Shown here piece by piece: positions 34,485-43,679 of a stretch of DNA of 64,000 nt. The notes under the pieces are model-generated. The model was not told the origin of the DNA. It ran no database searches and saw only the letters and a program-made list of their open reading frames with translations. Position 1 is the first letter of the stretch. Each line of letters begins with the position of its first letter. Source of the DNA: an uncultured Caldilineaceae bacterium (GTDB lineage: Bacteria > Chloroflexota > Anaerolineae > Caldilineales > Caldilineaceae); contig OY282381.1 of NCBI GenBank assembly GCA_958295915.1, positions 1,138,722-1,202,721 of the forward strand, written 5' to 3'. Both the position numbers and the translations under genes were made by a program.

Positions 34485-34942
34485 TGTTCATTCTCCTTGC
34501 GAAATAGATATCTGAGAATCTCAGCGCGCTCCGCTACCTGCCGGCGGACAAATGTCAGCGCGCGGCGGTAACTCACATGCCAGTTACTGTCCGGCGGAGC
34601 CTGCAGATCGTGCCAGAAAAAAGCGAATGTCTGCCCACCGTCGTCTTGTGTGAAGAAAGACCACGCATCCGGCAACTGGCCCGCAACCCGGCACAGGAAA
34701 ATATGCCAATGTTGTTCCATCTCTCTAACTGTCAACTGACCCAGAAACGTGACAATGGCAGCGTCTTCGATGCCGGATTCCTCCGCCAGTTCTCGCAACG
34801 CGCCCTCTGACGGCTTTTCGTCAGCTTCCAGCGTGCCTTTGACGAACTGTATGCCGGTCTGGGGATGGTGGAAGACCAGGATCTCCAGCCCTCCCCGCCG
34901 GCGCAGAAGGATTGGAACAACCTTATGAACGAATTTCGGCAT
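34481..34942 (-). CDS. NUDIX hydrolase
   Basis: A 153-residue protein if started at [13 protein letters not shown] (34942); an ATG seven codons upstream is also open. The NUDIX box [14 protein letters not shown] followed by [12 protein letters not shown] has all metal-binding residues. The start lies inside the end of larC (20-base overlap), and the gene overlaps the AKR start by 4 bases, so it is one operon with the lar genes. Substrate unknown. A link to the nucleotide substrates of Lar enzymes (NaAD, CTP, ATP products) is tempting but not shown. Confidence 0.85.
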   Translation of the reverse strand: MPKFVHKVVPILLRRRGGLEILVFHHPQTGIQFVKGTLEADEKPSEGALRELAEESGIEDAAIVTFLGQLTVREMEQHWHIFLCRVAGQLPDAWSFFTQDDGGQTFAFFWHDLQAPPDSNWHVSYRRALTFVRRQVAERAEILRYLFRKENEQ

Positions 34943-36251
34943 CAGACACAGCCTGCTCTTCATAAATGCGGAATGCGGCAGCCTGGGCCGCAGCATATAC
35001 GAGCGGTAACGGTGTATCCGTTGCCACGGCCAACCGCCGACAGTCCTCGAACTCCGGTTTTGCCCCCACCGTCTGCCCATCCACCCACTTCAGTTTCACC
35101 CGCACCGCGCCGTAGCGTGTCTCGACCGTTGCCATTTCTCGCTCAGCGATGTGCCGCCGCACTGGGTAGACCCGCACGCCCAGGGTAGTCGTCTCCCGCA
35201 GGAGCAGCCGGGCCAGGGCGCCTTCGTCGGCTTCCGATGCCAAAACGCTTAACAGGGTTCCAGGACGCCCCTTCTTCATAGCGATCGCCGTTGCCCATAC
35301 GTCCAGCGCGCCGGCGGCAAACAGCCGCTGTTGCACCGGTTCGTACAGCTCCGGATTCATGTCATCGATATTGGTTTCGATGATCACCAGAGAATCAGAC
35401 ACAGGGTAGGGGCGTAGATTTTCCTGCGAACTCTCCTCGGTTTTTGCAGTCCGGCGGCTTGTTTCTGCATCCGAGTGGAAGCTCGGGGCAGGCCTTGGCC
35501 CTGCCCTTTTCATAGCGGGCGCTGTGATTTCTTCACCCAGCCACAGACGCGCCACATTCGGCCAGTCGAACACCTTCTGCCCGGCGCCGTAGCCGATGCA
35601 GTGTAAACGCATCGCTGGGCGGCGAAACTCTGCCAGCTCCGCCAGCAGCGCCGCGCCGGTGGGCGTCACGAGCTCCCCGGGGCCAGGCGCGGGGACTGTC
35701 GATGCGCCCACCGCGGCCAACAGCTCCAGCGTAGCCGGCGCGGGTAAGGGTAGACGCCCGTGCATGGAGTCGGTCCAACCGGGGCCGAGCGGCAAAGCCG
35801 ACGCGCACAGAGGCTCGATCCCCAGGGCATATAGGCCGGCGCATACGCCGACAATATCGATGACCGCATCCAGTGCGCCCACCTCGTGAAAGTGGACGGT
35901 GTCAGGTGTTGTGTCGTGAATATGCGCTTCCGCGGCAGCCAGGCGAGTGAAAACCCCGCGCGCGCGCCGCTTTACGCCGGCAGGCAGCTCGGCGGCTTCG
36001 ATGATTTTCTGCACGTCGGCCAAATGGCGCTGCGCGTTGTCTTCGGCTACATCCACATCGACGAGGGTGGCCCGCAGTCCCCCCCGCATTACCGTCCGCG
36101 CGCAGACGCGCCAGCTGCCAGCGGGCAGATTCAGGGCCTCCACCGTGGCCCGCAGATCCGCCAACGGCCAGCCCGCATCCACCAGACAGCCAAGAAAAAT
36201 ATCGCCGGAGATGCCGGACGGGGTGTCGAGATAAGCGAGAGGCATGGGCAC
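34923..36251 (-). CDS. larC: Pyridinium-3,5-bisthiocarboxylic acid mononucleotide nickel insertion protein LarC
   Basis: A 442-residue LarC. The N-terminal part has AYLDTPSGISGDIFLGCLVDAG and HFHEVGALDAVIDIVG; the C-terminal part has VIIETNIDDMNPELYEPV and MKKGRPGTLLSVLA. LarC inserts nickel into the pincer nucleotide in a CTP-dependent reaction. In some bacteria larC is split as larC1/larC2 and joined by a programmed frameshift; here one frame covers both. The linker (about residues 245-280, rich in Ser/Glu/Pro) contains a short GGGCAGG hairpin at DNA level. The gene follows larE by 19 bases. Confidence 0.92.
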   Translation of the reverse strand: MPMPLAYLDTPSGISGDIFLGCLVDAGWPLADLRATVEALNLPAGSWRVCARTVMRGGLRATLVDVDVAEDNAQRHLADVQKIIEAAELPAGVKRRARGVFTRLAAAEAHIHDTTPDTVHFHEVGALDAVIDIVGVCAGLYALGIEPLCASALPLGPGWTDSMHGRLPLPAPATLELLAAVGASTVPAPGPGELVTPTGAALLAELAEFRRPAMRLHCIGYGAGQKVFDWPNVARLWLGEEITAPAMKRAGPRPAPSFHSDAETSRRTAKTEESSQENLRPYPVSDSLVIIETNIDDMNPELYEPVQQRLFAAGALDVWATAIAMKKGRPGTLLSVLASEADEGALARLLLRETTTLGVRVYPVRRHIAEREMATVETRYGAVRVKLKWVDGQTVGAKPEFEDCRRLAVATDTPLPLVYAAAQAAAFRIYEEQAVSDAEIRS

Positions 36252-36270
36252 CTCGGAGAAGGGCTGGCCG

Positions 36271-37251
36271 TCACGACATCAACTCTGCCACGGAGATGAG
36301 CGCGCCATGCTCGCTGGCGCTATTCAACCCGCCACTGCGAAAGCCGGCCAGATCCAGGGTAACGAAACGGTAGCCGACGGCTTTGATGCCGGCGACGATC
36401 TGCTGATGATGGGCAATGATCGCGGGGAAATCTTGCGGCCGCAACTCAAGCCGGGCAATCTCTCCATGATGGCGCACTCGGAACTGACGCAGACCGAACT
36501 CCACCAATACGTTCTCCGCGGCTTCAATCTGGCGCAACAGCTCCGGGCTGATCGGTGTGCCGTGGGGCACCCGTGAAGATAGGCAGGCCATCGCCGGCTT
36601 GTCCCATACAGGCAGCCCCAGATGTCTGGCGATGGCCCGCACTTCCGGCTTTGTGATACCCGCTTCCACCAGTGGGGAACGCACGCCCTTTTCGCGGGCG
36701 GCAGTAATGCCAGGACGCGCATCGCCCAAATCGCTGGCATTCGTGCCGTCACAGACAGTACCCCAGGCCTCCGTCTGTAGAATCGCCTGCAAGCGATTGT
36801 GTAGCTCGGATTTACAGAAGTAACAGCGGTTGTTGGGATTGGCAGCGTAGTTTGGATCCAAATACTCCTCCGTTTCCACCAGGCGGTACGGCACGCCGAT
36901 CGCTCGCGCGAGATCGATCGCGTCCCGCATTTCCCGGGCCGGATAGCTGGGGGAGACGCCGATGCAGGCCAGTGCCTTTTCGCCTAACTGCTCGTAGGCG
37001 ACCGCCATCACCAACGCGCTGTCTACACCACCAGAATAGGCCACCATGACGGAGGCGCACGCGCGCAGCGTCGCGCGCAGGGTTTCCAACTTTGCCGCAG
37101 TCTCCGCCGTGAGGGTCGAAGAGTTCTTGCCGTCTGGCGCCAAGGACGTGTCCAGCTCGGATGCCGGATCTCGCCAATCCGCGGCCATGGCTCCGGCATT
37201 CGATTCGGATGACTGGGCCGAAGAGATGCTGTGTGTAGTCGATTCTGTCAT
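36271..37251 (-). CDS. larE: ATP-dependent sacrificial sulfur transferase LarE
   Basis: A 326-residue PP-loop enzyme: SGGVDSAL at 73-80, NRCYFCKSEL at 141-150, and ACLSSRVPHG with Cys223 corresponding to the sulfur-donating cysteine of LarE. It adenylates the carboxylates of the pyridinium dicarboxylate nucleotide and transfers sulfur. No extra Cys pair near Cys223 is seen, which points to the single-Cys sacrificial type rather than a cluster-dependent one. ATG 37251 is used; the first 50 residues are low-complexity and may not all be translated. It stands between larB and larC. Confidence 0.9.
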   Translation of the reverse strand: MTESTTHSISSAQSSESNAGAMAADWRDPASELDTSLAPDGKNSSTLTAETAAKLETLRATLRACASVMVAYSGGVDSALVMAVAYEQLGEKALACIGVSPSYPAREMRDAIDLARAIGVPYRLVETEEYLDPNYAANPNNRCYFCKSELHNRLQAILQTEAWGTVCDGTNASDLGDARPGITAAREKGVRSPLVEAGITKPEVRAIARHLGLPVWDKPAMACLSSRVPHGTPISPELLRQIEAAENVLVEFGLRQFRVRHHGEIARLELRPQDFPAIIAHHQQIVAGIKAVGYRFVTLDLAGFRSGGLNSASEHGALISVAELMS

Positions 37252-37386
37252 AGTGTCACCGTGTGGAAGAATTTGAGTAGCGAGGAGCGAGAAGTGAGAA
37301 ACGACGAGAAAAGAGGGGAGAGAAGCGAGAATTACAGTGTACTGGTCCCTGACCACTAGCCACTGGTTTTTTCTCTCTACTCACTC

Positions 37387-38157
37387 CTAATTCTCTCTGT
37401 TCTTCGCAATTCTGCTGTTAATCAGTGCCGCCAAATGACCGGCGCCGAATCCGTTGTCGATGTTCACCACGGCAACGCCGGATGCGCAACTGTTCAGCAT
37501 CGCCAGCAATGCCGCCACCCCACCAAAGCTGGCCCCATAGCCGACACTCGTAGGGACGGCGATCACCGGCGCGTTCGTCAGGCCACCCACCACCGACGCC
37601 AAAGCGCCTTCCATGCCGGCCACGACGACGATCACATTCGCCTTCTGCAATGTCGGAATGCAGGGAAACAAGCGGTGCAGACCCGACACGCCCACATCCG
37701 TAATTTTGCAGGGTTCATGCCCCATCAGCCGCAGGGTCAGAGCTGACTCCTCCAGCGCCGGCAGATCGCTTGTGCCGGCACAGACGAGGACGACTCCCTC
37801 CTGCCGGGCCGCCTCCGGTTCTCGGTCCAGCCACAGACAACGGGCCTGTCCATGCCACTGGAGATCCGACACCCGTCCCCGGGCGGCAGCGAACTGCGCC
37901 TCCGTAGCGCGAGTACCCAGCAGTCGGGACGAGTGGGCGGCCAGCCGTTCGGCAATGACAGCCACCTGCTCCACAGTCTTGCCCTCACAGTATATCACTT
38001 CTGGAAAACCTGTGCGCAGTGGCCGGTGGTGGTCCAGCGTCGCCACGCCTTCCAGCGTCTCGAACGGTAGCGTCCGTAGCCGGTCCAGAGCCGCGTCTAC
38101 CGACAGCTCACCGCCAGCCACGTCCGACAACAAGGCAGCCAGGCGCGTCTCATTCAT
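37387..38157 (-). CDS. larB: Pyridinium-3,5-biscarboxylic acid mononucleotide synthase LarB
   Basis: A 256-residue protein whose C-terminal half is PurE-like: VLVCAGTSDLPALEESAL, VVVAGMEGALASVVGGL, PTSVGYGASFGGVAALLAML. The N-terminal half includes GFPEVIYCEGKT. LarB carboxylates and hydrolyses nicotinic acid adenine dinucleotide, the first step to the nickel-pincer cofactor. It is the first gene of the lar series; larE follows after 135 bases. No larA-like lactate racemase is present in this window, so the enzyme served by the cofactor must be elsewhere. Confidence 0.93.
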   Translation of the reverse strand: MNETRLAALLSDVAGGELSVDAALDRLRTLPFETLEGVATLDHHRPLRTGFPEVIYCEGKTVEQVAVIAERLAAHSSRLLGTRATEAQFAAARGRVSDLQWHGQARCLWLDREPEAARQEGVVLVCAGTSDLPALEESALTLRLMGHEPCKITDVGVSGLHRLFPCIPTLQKANVIVVVAGMEGALASVVGGLTNAPVIAVPTSVGYGASFGGVAALLAMLNSCASGVAVVNIDNGFGAGHLAALINSRIAKNREN

Positions 38158-38182
38158 GCGCGGAAATGGATATAAATGTATT

Positions 38183-38204
38183 GCGCGCCACTGTAGGGCG
38201 CGAC
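38183..38204. repeat. 22-bp palindromic repeat, copy 3
   Basis: Lies 26 bases upstream of the larB ATG, where it could affect expression. Confidence 0.85.
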
Positions 38205-38519
38205 AGTGGGGAAGGAGGACGTACTCTGCATTGCGCCAATTCGGTATTCCCGCCAGTTTACTGTTTGGTTACCGATTTATATGATTGCGCTCATACCTCA
38301 TGTATACCTGTAGGGTCGGCGGGCCTGCTTACTGGCTCGCACAAGAGACGCCCGCCCGCGTCTCAGTGTGAATATCCTGTCATGGATTGCGCAAAAGCGC
38401 AAGTCACATATACACTGATCGAGCGGGCTGAGACTGTAAAAATTCTCCCTAAAACCCAATAGATCATCAGTTGCCAGTAGTCAGTTTCCAGTGGCCAGTA
38501 CCGTGACTGGCCGCCGCAG

Positions 38520-38548
38520 TTGTCCATCCGCTTGGCTTTGGGTATAGT
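38520..38548 (+). promoter_or_regulatory. Possible sigma-70 promoter of the ABC-class ATPase gene
   Basis: TTGTCC (38520-38525), 17-base spacer, TATAGT (38543-38548), 27 bases before the ATG at 38576; GAGGGAGAA serves as ribosome site. Confidence 0.4.
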
Positions 38549-38575
38549 GGGGCGGAGGGCGCATACGAGGGAGAA

Positions 38576-40303
38576 ATGACATACACAGCTTCGGACGGAG
38601 CGCTGCGCCAGACTCTCCTTCGCCTCGACGGCAAGGGGTATAAGGCCTACAAAGACATCGGCGGGAGCTACCGGTTCCCCGATTTTGTTCTGGCGATCGA
38701 TTCCGTGCAGGCAGACCCTTTCGCCTCGCCCAGCCGCTTGCGGGTGATCGTCCCCCCCGCGGTCGCCGCTCTGCCGGCGCGGTTGTACGCCAACGCCAGC
38801 CGTGCCGTGGGCATCAGTTGCTTTCTCGCCAGAGCCTTTGCCCGCCAGGCGCGGCAACTGTTCAGCCGCCGGGGCACAGGCAAGAGTGGCGAGATCCAGA
38901 TCGAAGCGCCTGGGCAGCAGGTGATGGCGAACACTGCCGTGCAGATCCATATGGATGGAACGGTCGAGGCCCGTTTCACCGTCGGTCTGCCCGCTCAGGG
39001 ACGGCGGGTGCTGGGACGCCAAGCCGCCATATTGCTAACAGAGAATGTGCCTCAGATCATCACAAGCAGTCTCTATGCCCACAGCCACCGCGCCGACGAT
39101 CTGTGGCGCCACGCGGCCACGAATGAGGACGCCGACGCGCTGCGGGCAATGTTGGCAGATCGAGGACTGATCGCTTTCGTGGCCGACGGCGCGCGGCTGC
39201 CCCGGGCCAGCGGCGTCGACGACCAGCCCCTGAACACTGAATCGGTCATCCCCTTCCAGTCGCCAGATAGTCTGAAGTTGGCCTATGACCTGCCCCACGC
39301 GGGCACTGTTAGCGGCATGGGTATCCCCGCGGGGGTGACGCTTATTGTCGGCGGCGGCTATCATGGCAAATCGACACTGCTGCGGGCGATTGAACGCGGC
39401 GTCTACAACCACCGGCCCGACGATGGGCGCGAGCAGGTGGTCAGCGCAGGGGATTTGGTGAAAATACGGGCGGAGGACGGGCGCTCTGTCAGCGGGGTCG
39501 ATATTTCGTCATTTATCGATCACCTGCCCCTGGGCCAGTCCACCCACCACTTTTCCAGCGGGAACGCCAGCGGCTCCACCAGCCAGGCCGCGGCGATTGT
39601 CGAGGCGCTGGAGGCCGGCGCAAGCGGTCTGCTCATAGATGAGGATACGGCCGCCGCCAATTTTATGCTCCGCGATGCCCGCATGCAGGCGCTCGTACCG
39701 AAGGACCGGGAGCCGATTACGCCGTTCATAGACAGGGTGCGACAGTTGTGGAGCCAGCACGGCATCAGCACAATTCTCGTCATCGGCGGCAGTGGAGACT
39801 ACCTGGATGTGGCCGACACGGTAGTTGCGATGGAGACGTTCCGCCCGCACGACGTGACGGCGCGGGCCAGGGCGGTCGCCTCGGCGCATCCCAGCGGACG
39901 GGCGACAGAAGAAAACAGCCCGTTCGCCGCCTATCTTTTGCGCCGGCCTCAGCCCCGCTCTATCAACCCGTCGAAAGGGCGGCGGGAGGTGAACATCAGA
40001 ACGAGAGGCGTGCATACGATTCAATTCGGCTCAGAGACGTTGAATCTATCCGCAGTGGAGCAGATCGTCGCCTGGGCACAGACCCGAGCCATCGGCGCCG
40101 CGCTGGAGTACGCCCGCCGGCAGTATATGGACGGCCGGCGTCCCTTGGCAACGATCCTCGATCTCGTGCTATCAGATGTCGGGCGGGGCGGGTTGGACGC
40201 GCTGGATAGCCGCCGCACGGGGGATTTCGCCCACTTCCGCCGTCACGAGCTGGCCGCGGCGCTCAACCGCCTGCGTACCCTGAAAACATTCGGTTGCCAG
40301 TAG
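38576..40303 (+). CDS. Predicted ATPase of the ABC class
   Basis: A 575-residue soluble protein of the ABC_ATPase family (PF09818 type). The P-loop is VGGGYHGKSTLLRAIERG at about residue 258, a signature-like HFSSGNASGSTSQAA follows, and LLIDEDTAAANFMLRD is Walker B with a Glu-Asp. FLVIGGSGDYLDVAD-type strand sequence completes the fold (ILVIGGSGDY). Cellular role unknown for the family. Its last codons and TAG are formed by TTGCCAGTAG, part of a dispersed repeat, so the original C-terminus may have been changed. Confidence 0.88.
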   Translation: MTYTASDGALRQTLLRLDGKGYKAYKDIGGSYRFPDFVLAIDSVQADPFASPSRLRVIVPPAVAALPARLYANASRAVGISCFLARAFARQARQLFSRRGTGKSGEIQIEAPGQQVMANTAVQIHMDGTVEARFTVGLPAQGRRVLGRQAAILLTENVPQIITSSLYAHSHRADDLWRHAATNEDADALRAMLADRGLIAFVADGARLPRASGVDDQPLNTESVIPFQSPDSLKLAYDLPHAGTVSGMGIPAGVTLIVGGGYHGKSTLLRAIERGVYNHRPDDGREQVVSAGDLVKIRAEDGRSVSGVDISSFIDHLPLGQSTHHFSSGNASGSTSQAAAIVEALEAGASGLLIDEDTAAANFMLRDARMQALVPKDREPITPFIDRVRQLWSQHGISTILVIGGSGDYLDVADTVVAMETFRPHDVTARARAVASAHPSGRATEENSPFAAYLLRRPQPRSINPSKGRREVNIRTRGVHTIQFGSETLNLSAVEQIVAWAQTRAIGAALEYARRQYMDGRRPLATILDLVLSDVGRGGLDALDSRRTGDFAHFRRHELAAALNRLRTLKTFGCQ

Positions 40304-40353
40304 TCAGTTGCCAGTAACGGCATTGGCAACTAGCCACGAACCACTAAAAACTG
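40293..40353. repeat. TTGCCAGTAGTCAGT / ACTAGCCACGAACCACT repeat at a gene end
   Basis: TTGCCAGTAGTCAGTTGCCA and then AACTAGCCACGAACCACT. Similar strings occur at 37350, 38470, 61889 and 63629. Here the first copy supplies the stop codon of the ATPase gene. Confidence 0.65.
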
Positions 40354-40372
40354 CAGTTAAGGACAGGAATCT

Positions 40373-41434
40373 ATGACACAACAGCAAGGCAATGCAGCGA
40401 GCCGGGCGCAAGCTGCCACCACCGCGCAGCCCTCGACGGATCGCGCCATCACTTCATATGTCGAACGCCTGGAACGCAGCTATTTCACCTTTCGCTGGAC
40501 GCTTTCCCTGCTGGAGCCAGAGGAGTGCAACCGGCCCTGCCTGGCGAACGGATGGACGCCCATAGCGACTGTAGCCCATATTGCCTGGTGGGACGATTTC
40601 CAGCGGCGGCGCATGGAGGCGGCCTTGCGCCGCGACTGCGCGCGACAAATACCCTGGCCTACGGAGAGCAACGACGAACGGGCAGCCAATGAGAGCCGCG
40701 CTTGGAAGACTGTGTTGGCCGAGGCGGATGGCGCGCGTGCGCAGCTCATCGAATTCGCCCTATCGCTCACGCGCGAGCAGATTGAAGCCGACTATGAGAT
40801 CGTTGAACGCGCCTCTGCTCGAGAGAGGCGCGGGGAAGACGCAACGCGCCCGCTGGTGCGACAACTGCTGACGCGCATGCCCCAGCACGTGGAGGAGCAC
40901 ACCGCAGAGTTACGCCGTTACTGTATTTCTCTGGCGCGCTGGGGGCGGGACGGTTTCCTACGCTTCTATCGCCGCCAGTTCGATAACTTCCTGAGCGCTA
41001 TCACCGGCCTGACGGAAGAGACCTGCGTTTCTATACCAGTCTGCGGAGATTGGAGCGTGCGGGATCTGTTGGCCCATACTCTCGTCTGGGACGAGTACGC
41101 CTGGGAGGTTATCAGACGCTGGCCCGATCTCGATCTGCCCGCCCTCGCGCCATGGACCGACGCGGACGCGGACACAATCAATGCGCGGCTGCTGGCGGCG
41201 AAGGCCGATATGTCGATGATCGATCTGCTGGACGGGTTAGCGACCTTTCACCGACGTATCATCAGACGCTACCGCAGGCTCAACGACGAACAGATACAGG
41301 CCGAGACAGAGTACGGCTGGGGTGAGCAGACCAATCTCATCGGCTTTTTATACTATATGTCGGTGCATACGGCGGATCACGCGGCGGAGATCTACGCAGC
41401 CCGGGCCGAGGGGCGTCTGGTTCCCCTGACATGA
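40373..41434 (+). CDS. DinB/ClbS-like four-helix protein, tandem domains
   Basis: A 353-residue protein with two related helical halves. The first has ANGWTPIATVAHIAWWDDF and MPQHVEEHTAEL; the second has CGDWSVRDLLAHTLVWDEY and YYMSVHTADHAAEIYA. The spaced His residues (W-S-x-x-D-x-x-x-H and H-x-x-x-H) are the metal site of the DinB superfamily. Members are thiol-dependent transferases, ClbS-like protectors or of unknown role. The tandem layout suggests internal duplication. It follows the ATPase gene by 69 bases and may share its transcript. Confidence 0.75.
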   Translation: MTQQQGNAASRAQAATTAQPSTDRAITSYVERLERSYFTFRWTLSLLEPEECNRPCLANGWTPIATVAHIAWWDDFQRRRMEAALRRDCARQIPWPTESNDERAANESRAWKTVLAEADGARAQLIEFALSLTREQIEADYEIVERASARERRGEDATRPLVRQLLTRMPQHVEEHTAELRRYCISLARWGRDGFLRFYRRQFDNFLSAITGLTEETCVSIPVCGDWSVRDLLAHTLVWDEYAWEVIRRWPDLDLPALAPWTDADADTINARLLAAKADMSMIDLLDGLATFHRRIIRRYRRLNDEQIQAETEYGWGEQTNLIGFLYYMSVHTADHAAEIYAARAEGRLVPLT

Positions 41435-41439
41435 ACTGT

Positions 41440-42084
41440 TCAACCGCTGTGCGCGTAGCGCCTGCTCGTCTCCGGATCACTCAGATGGGAGATGGCTGAA
41501 TGCTGCAAGATCCGCCAGCCGCTGTCGGCGCGTTGCAAGGTAAAAATGCCGCATAGGGGTACAAAGATGCGATCTTGCAGGCCGGTCAGTCCCCGAACGA
41601 TGCCGACAACCGGCGCCGCGTGGGTGACCATAAGCAAATTCTTGTCTGGATAGCGGACGACCAGAGCGTGGGCTGCCGCCGCGGCTCGTTTGTGGCCGTC
41701 CTCCGACCTCTCCGGATAGCAGAGTCTGCCGACCGGTCTGTGATCCCTGTCGACGCGGGGGAAGCGCCGCGCTCGTTCCTCCTCCGACATGAGCGCCGGC
41801 ATCTCCTGCACTGTCGGCAAGATTTCACCGAGGCCCGGTTCCAGATAGACTGGCAGGTCCAGAGCATCGGCGATGTGGGAGGCAGTCTGGATTGTGCGCA
41901 GAAATGGGGAAGCGAAGATGCGGTCGATGGGTTCGCTCTGCAAGCTGTGGCCGACCTCCTGCGCTTGGGTCTCCCCGTCCGGGGACAGGGCCGGATCGAA
42001 CGGGCGTTGCGCGGTTCTGGTCCAGCCAGGATTCTGAAAGTCCTCCCGATTGCCGTGACGCACAATCCAGATCCGTTGGCTCAC
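41440..42084 (-). CDS. Histidine phosphatase superfamily protein
   Basis: A 214-residue phosphoglycerate-mutase-like phosphatase. The catalytic RHG is in IWIVRHGNRED at the N-terminus, Arg and Glu follow in SPFLRTIQTASH, and the second His is in MVTHAAPVVGIVRG. GTG 42084 is chosen as the start because AAGGGAGAC precedes it by 7 bases; the longer ATG frame upstream has no family similarity. Its end almost meets the convergent DinB-like gene, 5 bases apart. Substrate unknown. Confidence 0.86.
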   Translation of the reverse strand: MSQRIWIVRHGNREDFQNPGWTRTAQRPFDPALSPDGETQAQEVGHSLQSEPIDRIFASPFLRTIQTASHIADALDLPVYLEPGLGEILPTVQEMPALMSEEERARRFPRVDRDHRPVGRLCYPERSEDGHKRAAAAAHALVVRYPDKNLLMVTHAAPVVGIVRGLTGLQDRIFVPLCGIFTLQRADSGWRILQHSAISHLSDPETSRRYAHSG

Positions 42085-42244
42085 AAATCGTCTCCCTTTC
42101 AGCCCTTGCCAGGGCTGTAGACAAAAAGACATCTGTCTGTGGCGCCGCTGCGCCGGCGACACAGAATCTATACAACCTATGCAGTGTATCACAGGCGCGC
42201 GCGTCCCGACGAAGGCAGTCTGCCGCACCCGCTGCTCAACCTGG

Positions 42245-42273
42245 CTGACAGAAATCGCGGCATCTGCTATACT
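42245..42273 (+). promoter_or_regulatory. Likely sigma-70 promoter for the small membrane protein
   Basis: CTGACA (42245-42250), 17-base spacer and TGCTATACT with TATACT at 42268-42273. The gene starts at 42393. The extended -10 is the same as that near 12800. Confidence 0.45.
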
Positions 42274-42392
42274 ACGCTGGCAAGGGGATATTGAAACGCG
42301 GGCAACTGCCGATTTGAAAACCACTCTCCATTCTAGTTTTGAGTGACAGCGCAGTTGCTAAAAACCAAAAACTGGCAACGAAAAACCATACA

Positions 42393-42812
42393 ATGGCATA
42401 CACGTTCACTGACCACTACCGCACAGTGCGGCTGTTTCTGCGAGTCAACGCTGTTATCATCGGCCTGGGGCTGGGGCTGCTTCTGCTCATCTATCCCCGT
42501 GATTGGCTCATAACAGCCGGCATCGCGCTCGGTTCAGCCTGGACGGCCCGCCTCGGCGGCAGTGCGCTGATCGGACTGGGCATTGGTCTGCTGTCGGCCT
42601 CAGTTGAAGTGGATCTGCACCCGGCACCACTCCTGGCAGCGACGATCAGCAATGGCGCGATCTCTATCAGCCTGTTGATCGCCTATTTCGAAGGCGAAAT
42701 GGAGGCATTGCATCCATTGGGGGCCGCCGGTCTGCTGGTTGTTTTCGTTATCTGTCTGCTGACAGCCGTCCTGTCGGTCCCGTACATAGGCCGCAAAGCG
42801 AAGCAATTGTAA
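42393..42812 (+). CDS. Small integral membrane protein, four predicted helices
   Basis: A 139-residue protein started at ATG 42393 (MAYTFTDHYRTVRLFLRV). Hydrophobic stretches lie at about residues 18-34, 41-66, 76-94 and 104-124, separated by short loops, with basic residues at the end (GRKAKQL). I recognise no family. A longer upstream frame from 42339 reads repeat-like DNA and is not preferred. It could be an accessory membrane protein; no operon partner is evident. Confidence 0.65.
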   Translation: MAYTFTDHYRTVRLFLRVNAVIIGLGLGLLLLIYPRDWLITAGIALGSAWTARLGGSALIGLGIGLLSASVEVDLHPAPLLAATISNGAISISLLIAYFEGEMEALHPLGAAGLLVVFVICLLTAVLSVPYIGRKAKQL

Positions 42813-42921
42813 CTGACGCCGCTTCTGCCGTCGGATAGTTCCTTCCGCTCACGCTCTCACCCATACCTCCCACAAAAACAATCCGGCTCGCCATCTCACC
42901 TTCTGATTTCCACAGACATTC

Positions 42922-42951
42922 TTGGGGGCTGTCGATGCTCTGTGCTACAAT
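42922..42951 (+). promoter_or_regulatory. Possible promoter of the phosphoribosyltransferase-prfA-prmC cluster
   Basis: TTGGGG (42922-42927), 18-base spacer, TACAAT (42946-42951), 132 bases before the ATG at 43083. The rest of the 270-base gap holds no other signal I can support. Confidence 0.35.
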
Positions 42952-43082
42952 GGTAAATCATCGTTTGCTTTCTTTGCGCACCGGTTCAGATATAAGACAG
43001 CCCCCGCTCGCAAGCAGGTGTCCCCAACACAAGAGGGAGATGTTCCGGCGGGCCGAACCTGTTCAGTTGAGGAACTGCTCCA

Positions 43083-43679
43083 ATGAGTTATGATGGACGA
43101 CACTTTCGGGTCTCTATCGGAGGATGCGCACGCGAACTGCCTGTCTTTCAGGTAGCTCCCGGTGTCAAGATCGCTATTTTCAATATGCTGGGCGATACGG
43201 AAATCGTCGAGACCGCGGCCCAGCTGTTGGCCCAGGAAGTGCCGACGAACGCGAACGTGATCCTGGCGCCGGAGGTGAAAGCCGTGCCCCTGGGCCATGC
43301 CCTGTCGGTTGCCACCGCTCTGCCGCTTGTGGTTGTGCGCAAAATTCGCAAGCCGTACATGGTCAATTGCCTGGAAACCGAGGTGGTGAGCATTACCACT
43401 GGTGAACCGCAAACTCTATACATCGACGGTAAAGACCTGGCGCTGATTCGAGGGAAACAGACACTGCTTGTAGACGACGTCATCAGCACCGGCAGTACGC
43501 TGAAAGGACTGCGCTCTCTGGTTGAAGCGGCTGGCGCGCGGGTTGCCGGCGAAATGGCCGTCTTTACCGAAGGGGATCCCGACGCCTGGCCCCACCTAAT
43601 TGCGCTGGGAAATCTGCCCATTTTCACTGACGAGCCAAGAGAGAAAGCAGTTAGCGGACAACGAACCACATGCCAATGA
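43083..43679 (+). CDS. Phosphoribosyltransferase, adenine phosphoribosyltransferase-like
   Basis: A 198-residue type I phosphoribosyltransferase. The PRPP-binding loop is [16 protein letters not shown] near residue 137, and [16 protein letters not shown] together with [11 protein letters not shown] forms the purine-enzyme hood region. It probably salvages a purine base with PRPP in the cytoplasm. It overlaps prfA by 10 bases and so leads the prfA-prmC series. The final residues (SGQRTTCQ) overlap the prfA start. The exact base preference is not certain. Confidence 0.82.
   Translation: MSYDGRHFRVSIGGCARELPVFQVAPGVKIAIFNMLGDTEIVETAAQLLAQEVPTNANVILAPEVKAVPLGHALSVATALPLVVVRKIRKPYMVNCLETEVVSITTGEPQTLYIDGKDLALIRGKQTLLVDDVISTGSTLKGLRSLVEAAGARVAGEMAVFTEGDPDAWPHLIALGNLPIFTDEPREKAVSGQRTTCQ

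Larger units (their letters stand above)
38158..38575. other. Divergent intergenic region between larB and the ABC-class ATPase
   Basis: A 418-base gap with no convincing gene. It holds a 22-bp palindromic repeat near larB, a GC-rich stretch (38315-38365), TTGCCAGTAGTCAGT-type repeat sequence (38470-38510), and a possible plus-strand promoter just before the ATPase gene. The larB promoter must also lie here. Confidence 0.6.

Noticed and set aside
43083..43120. Riboswitch before the purine phosphoribosyltransferase gene
   Set aside because: The upstream 270 bases contain a possible promoter but no purine- or PRPP-riboswitch consensus that I can recognise.
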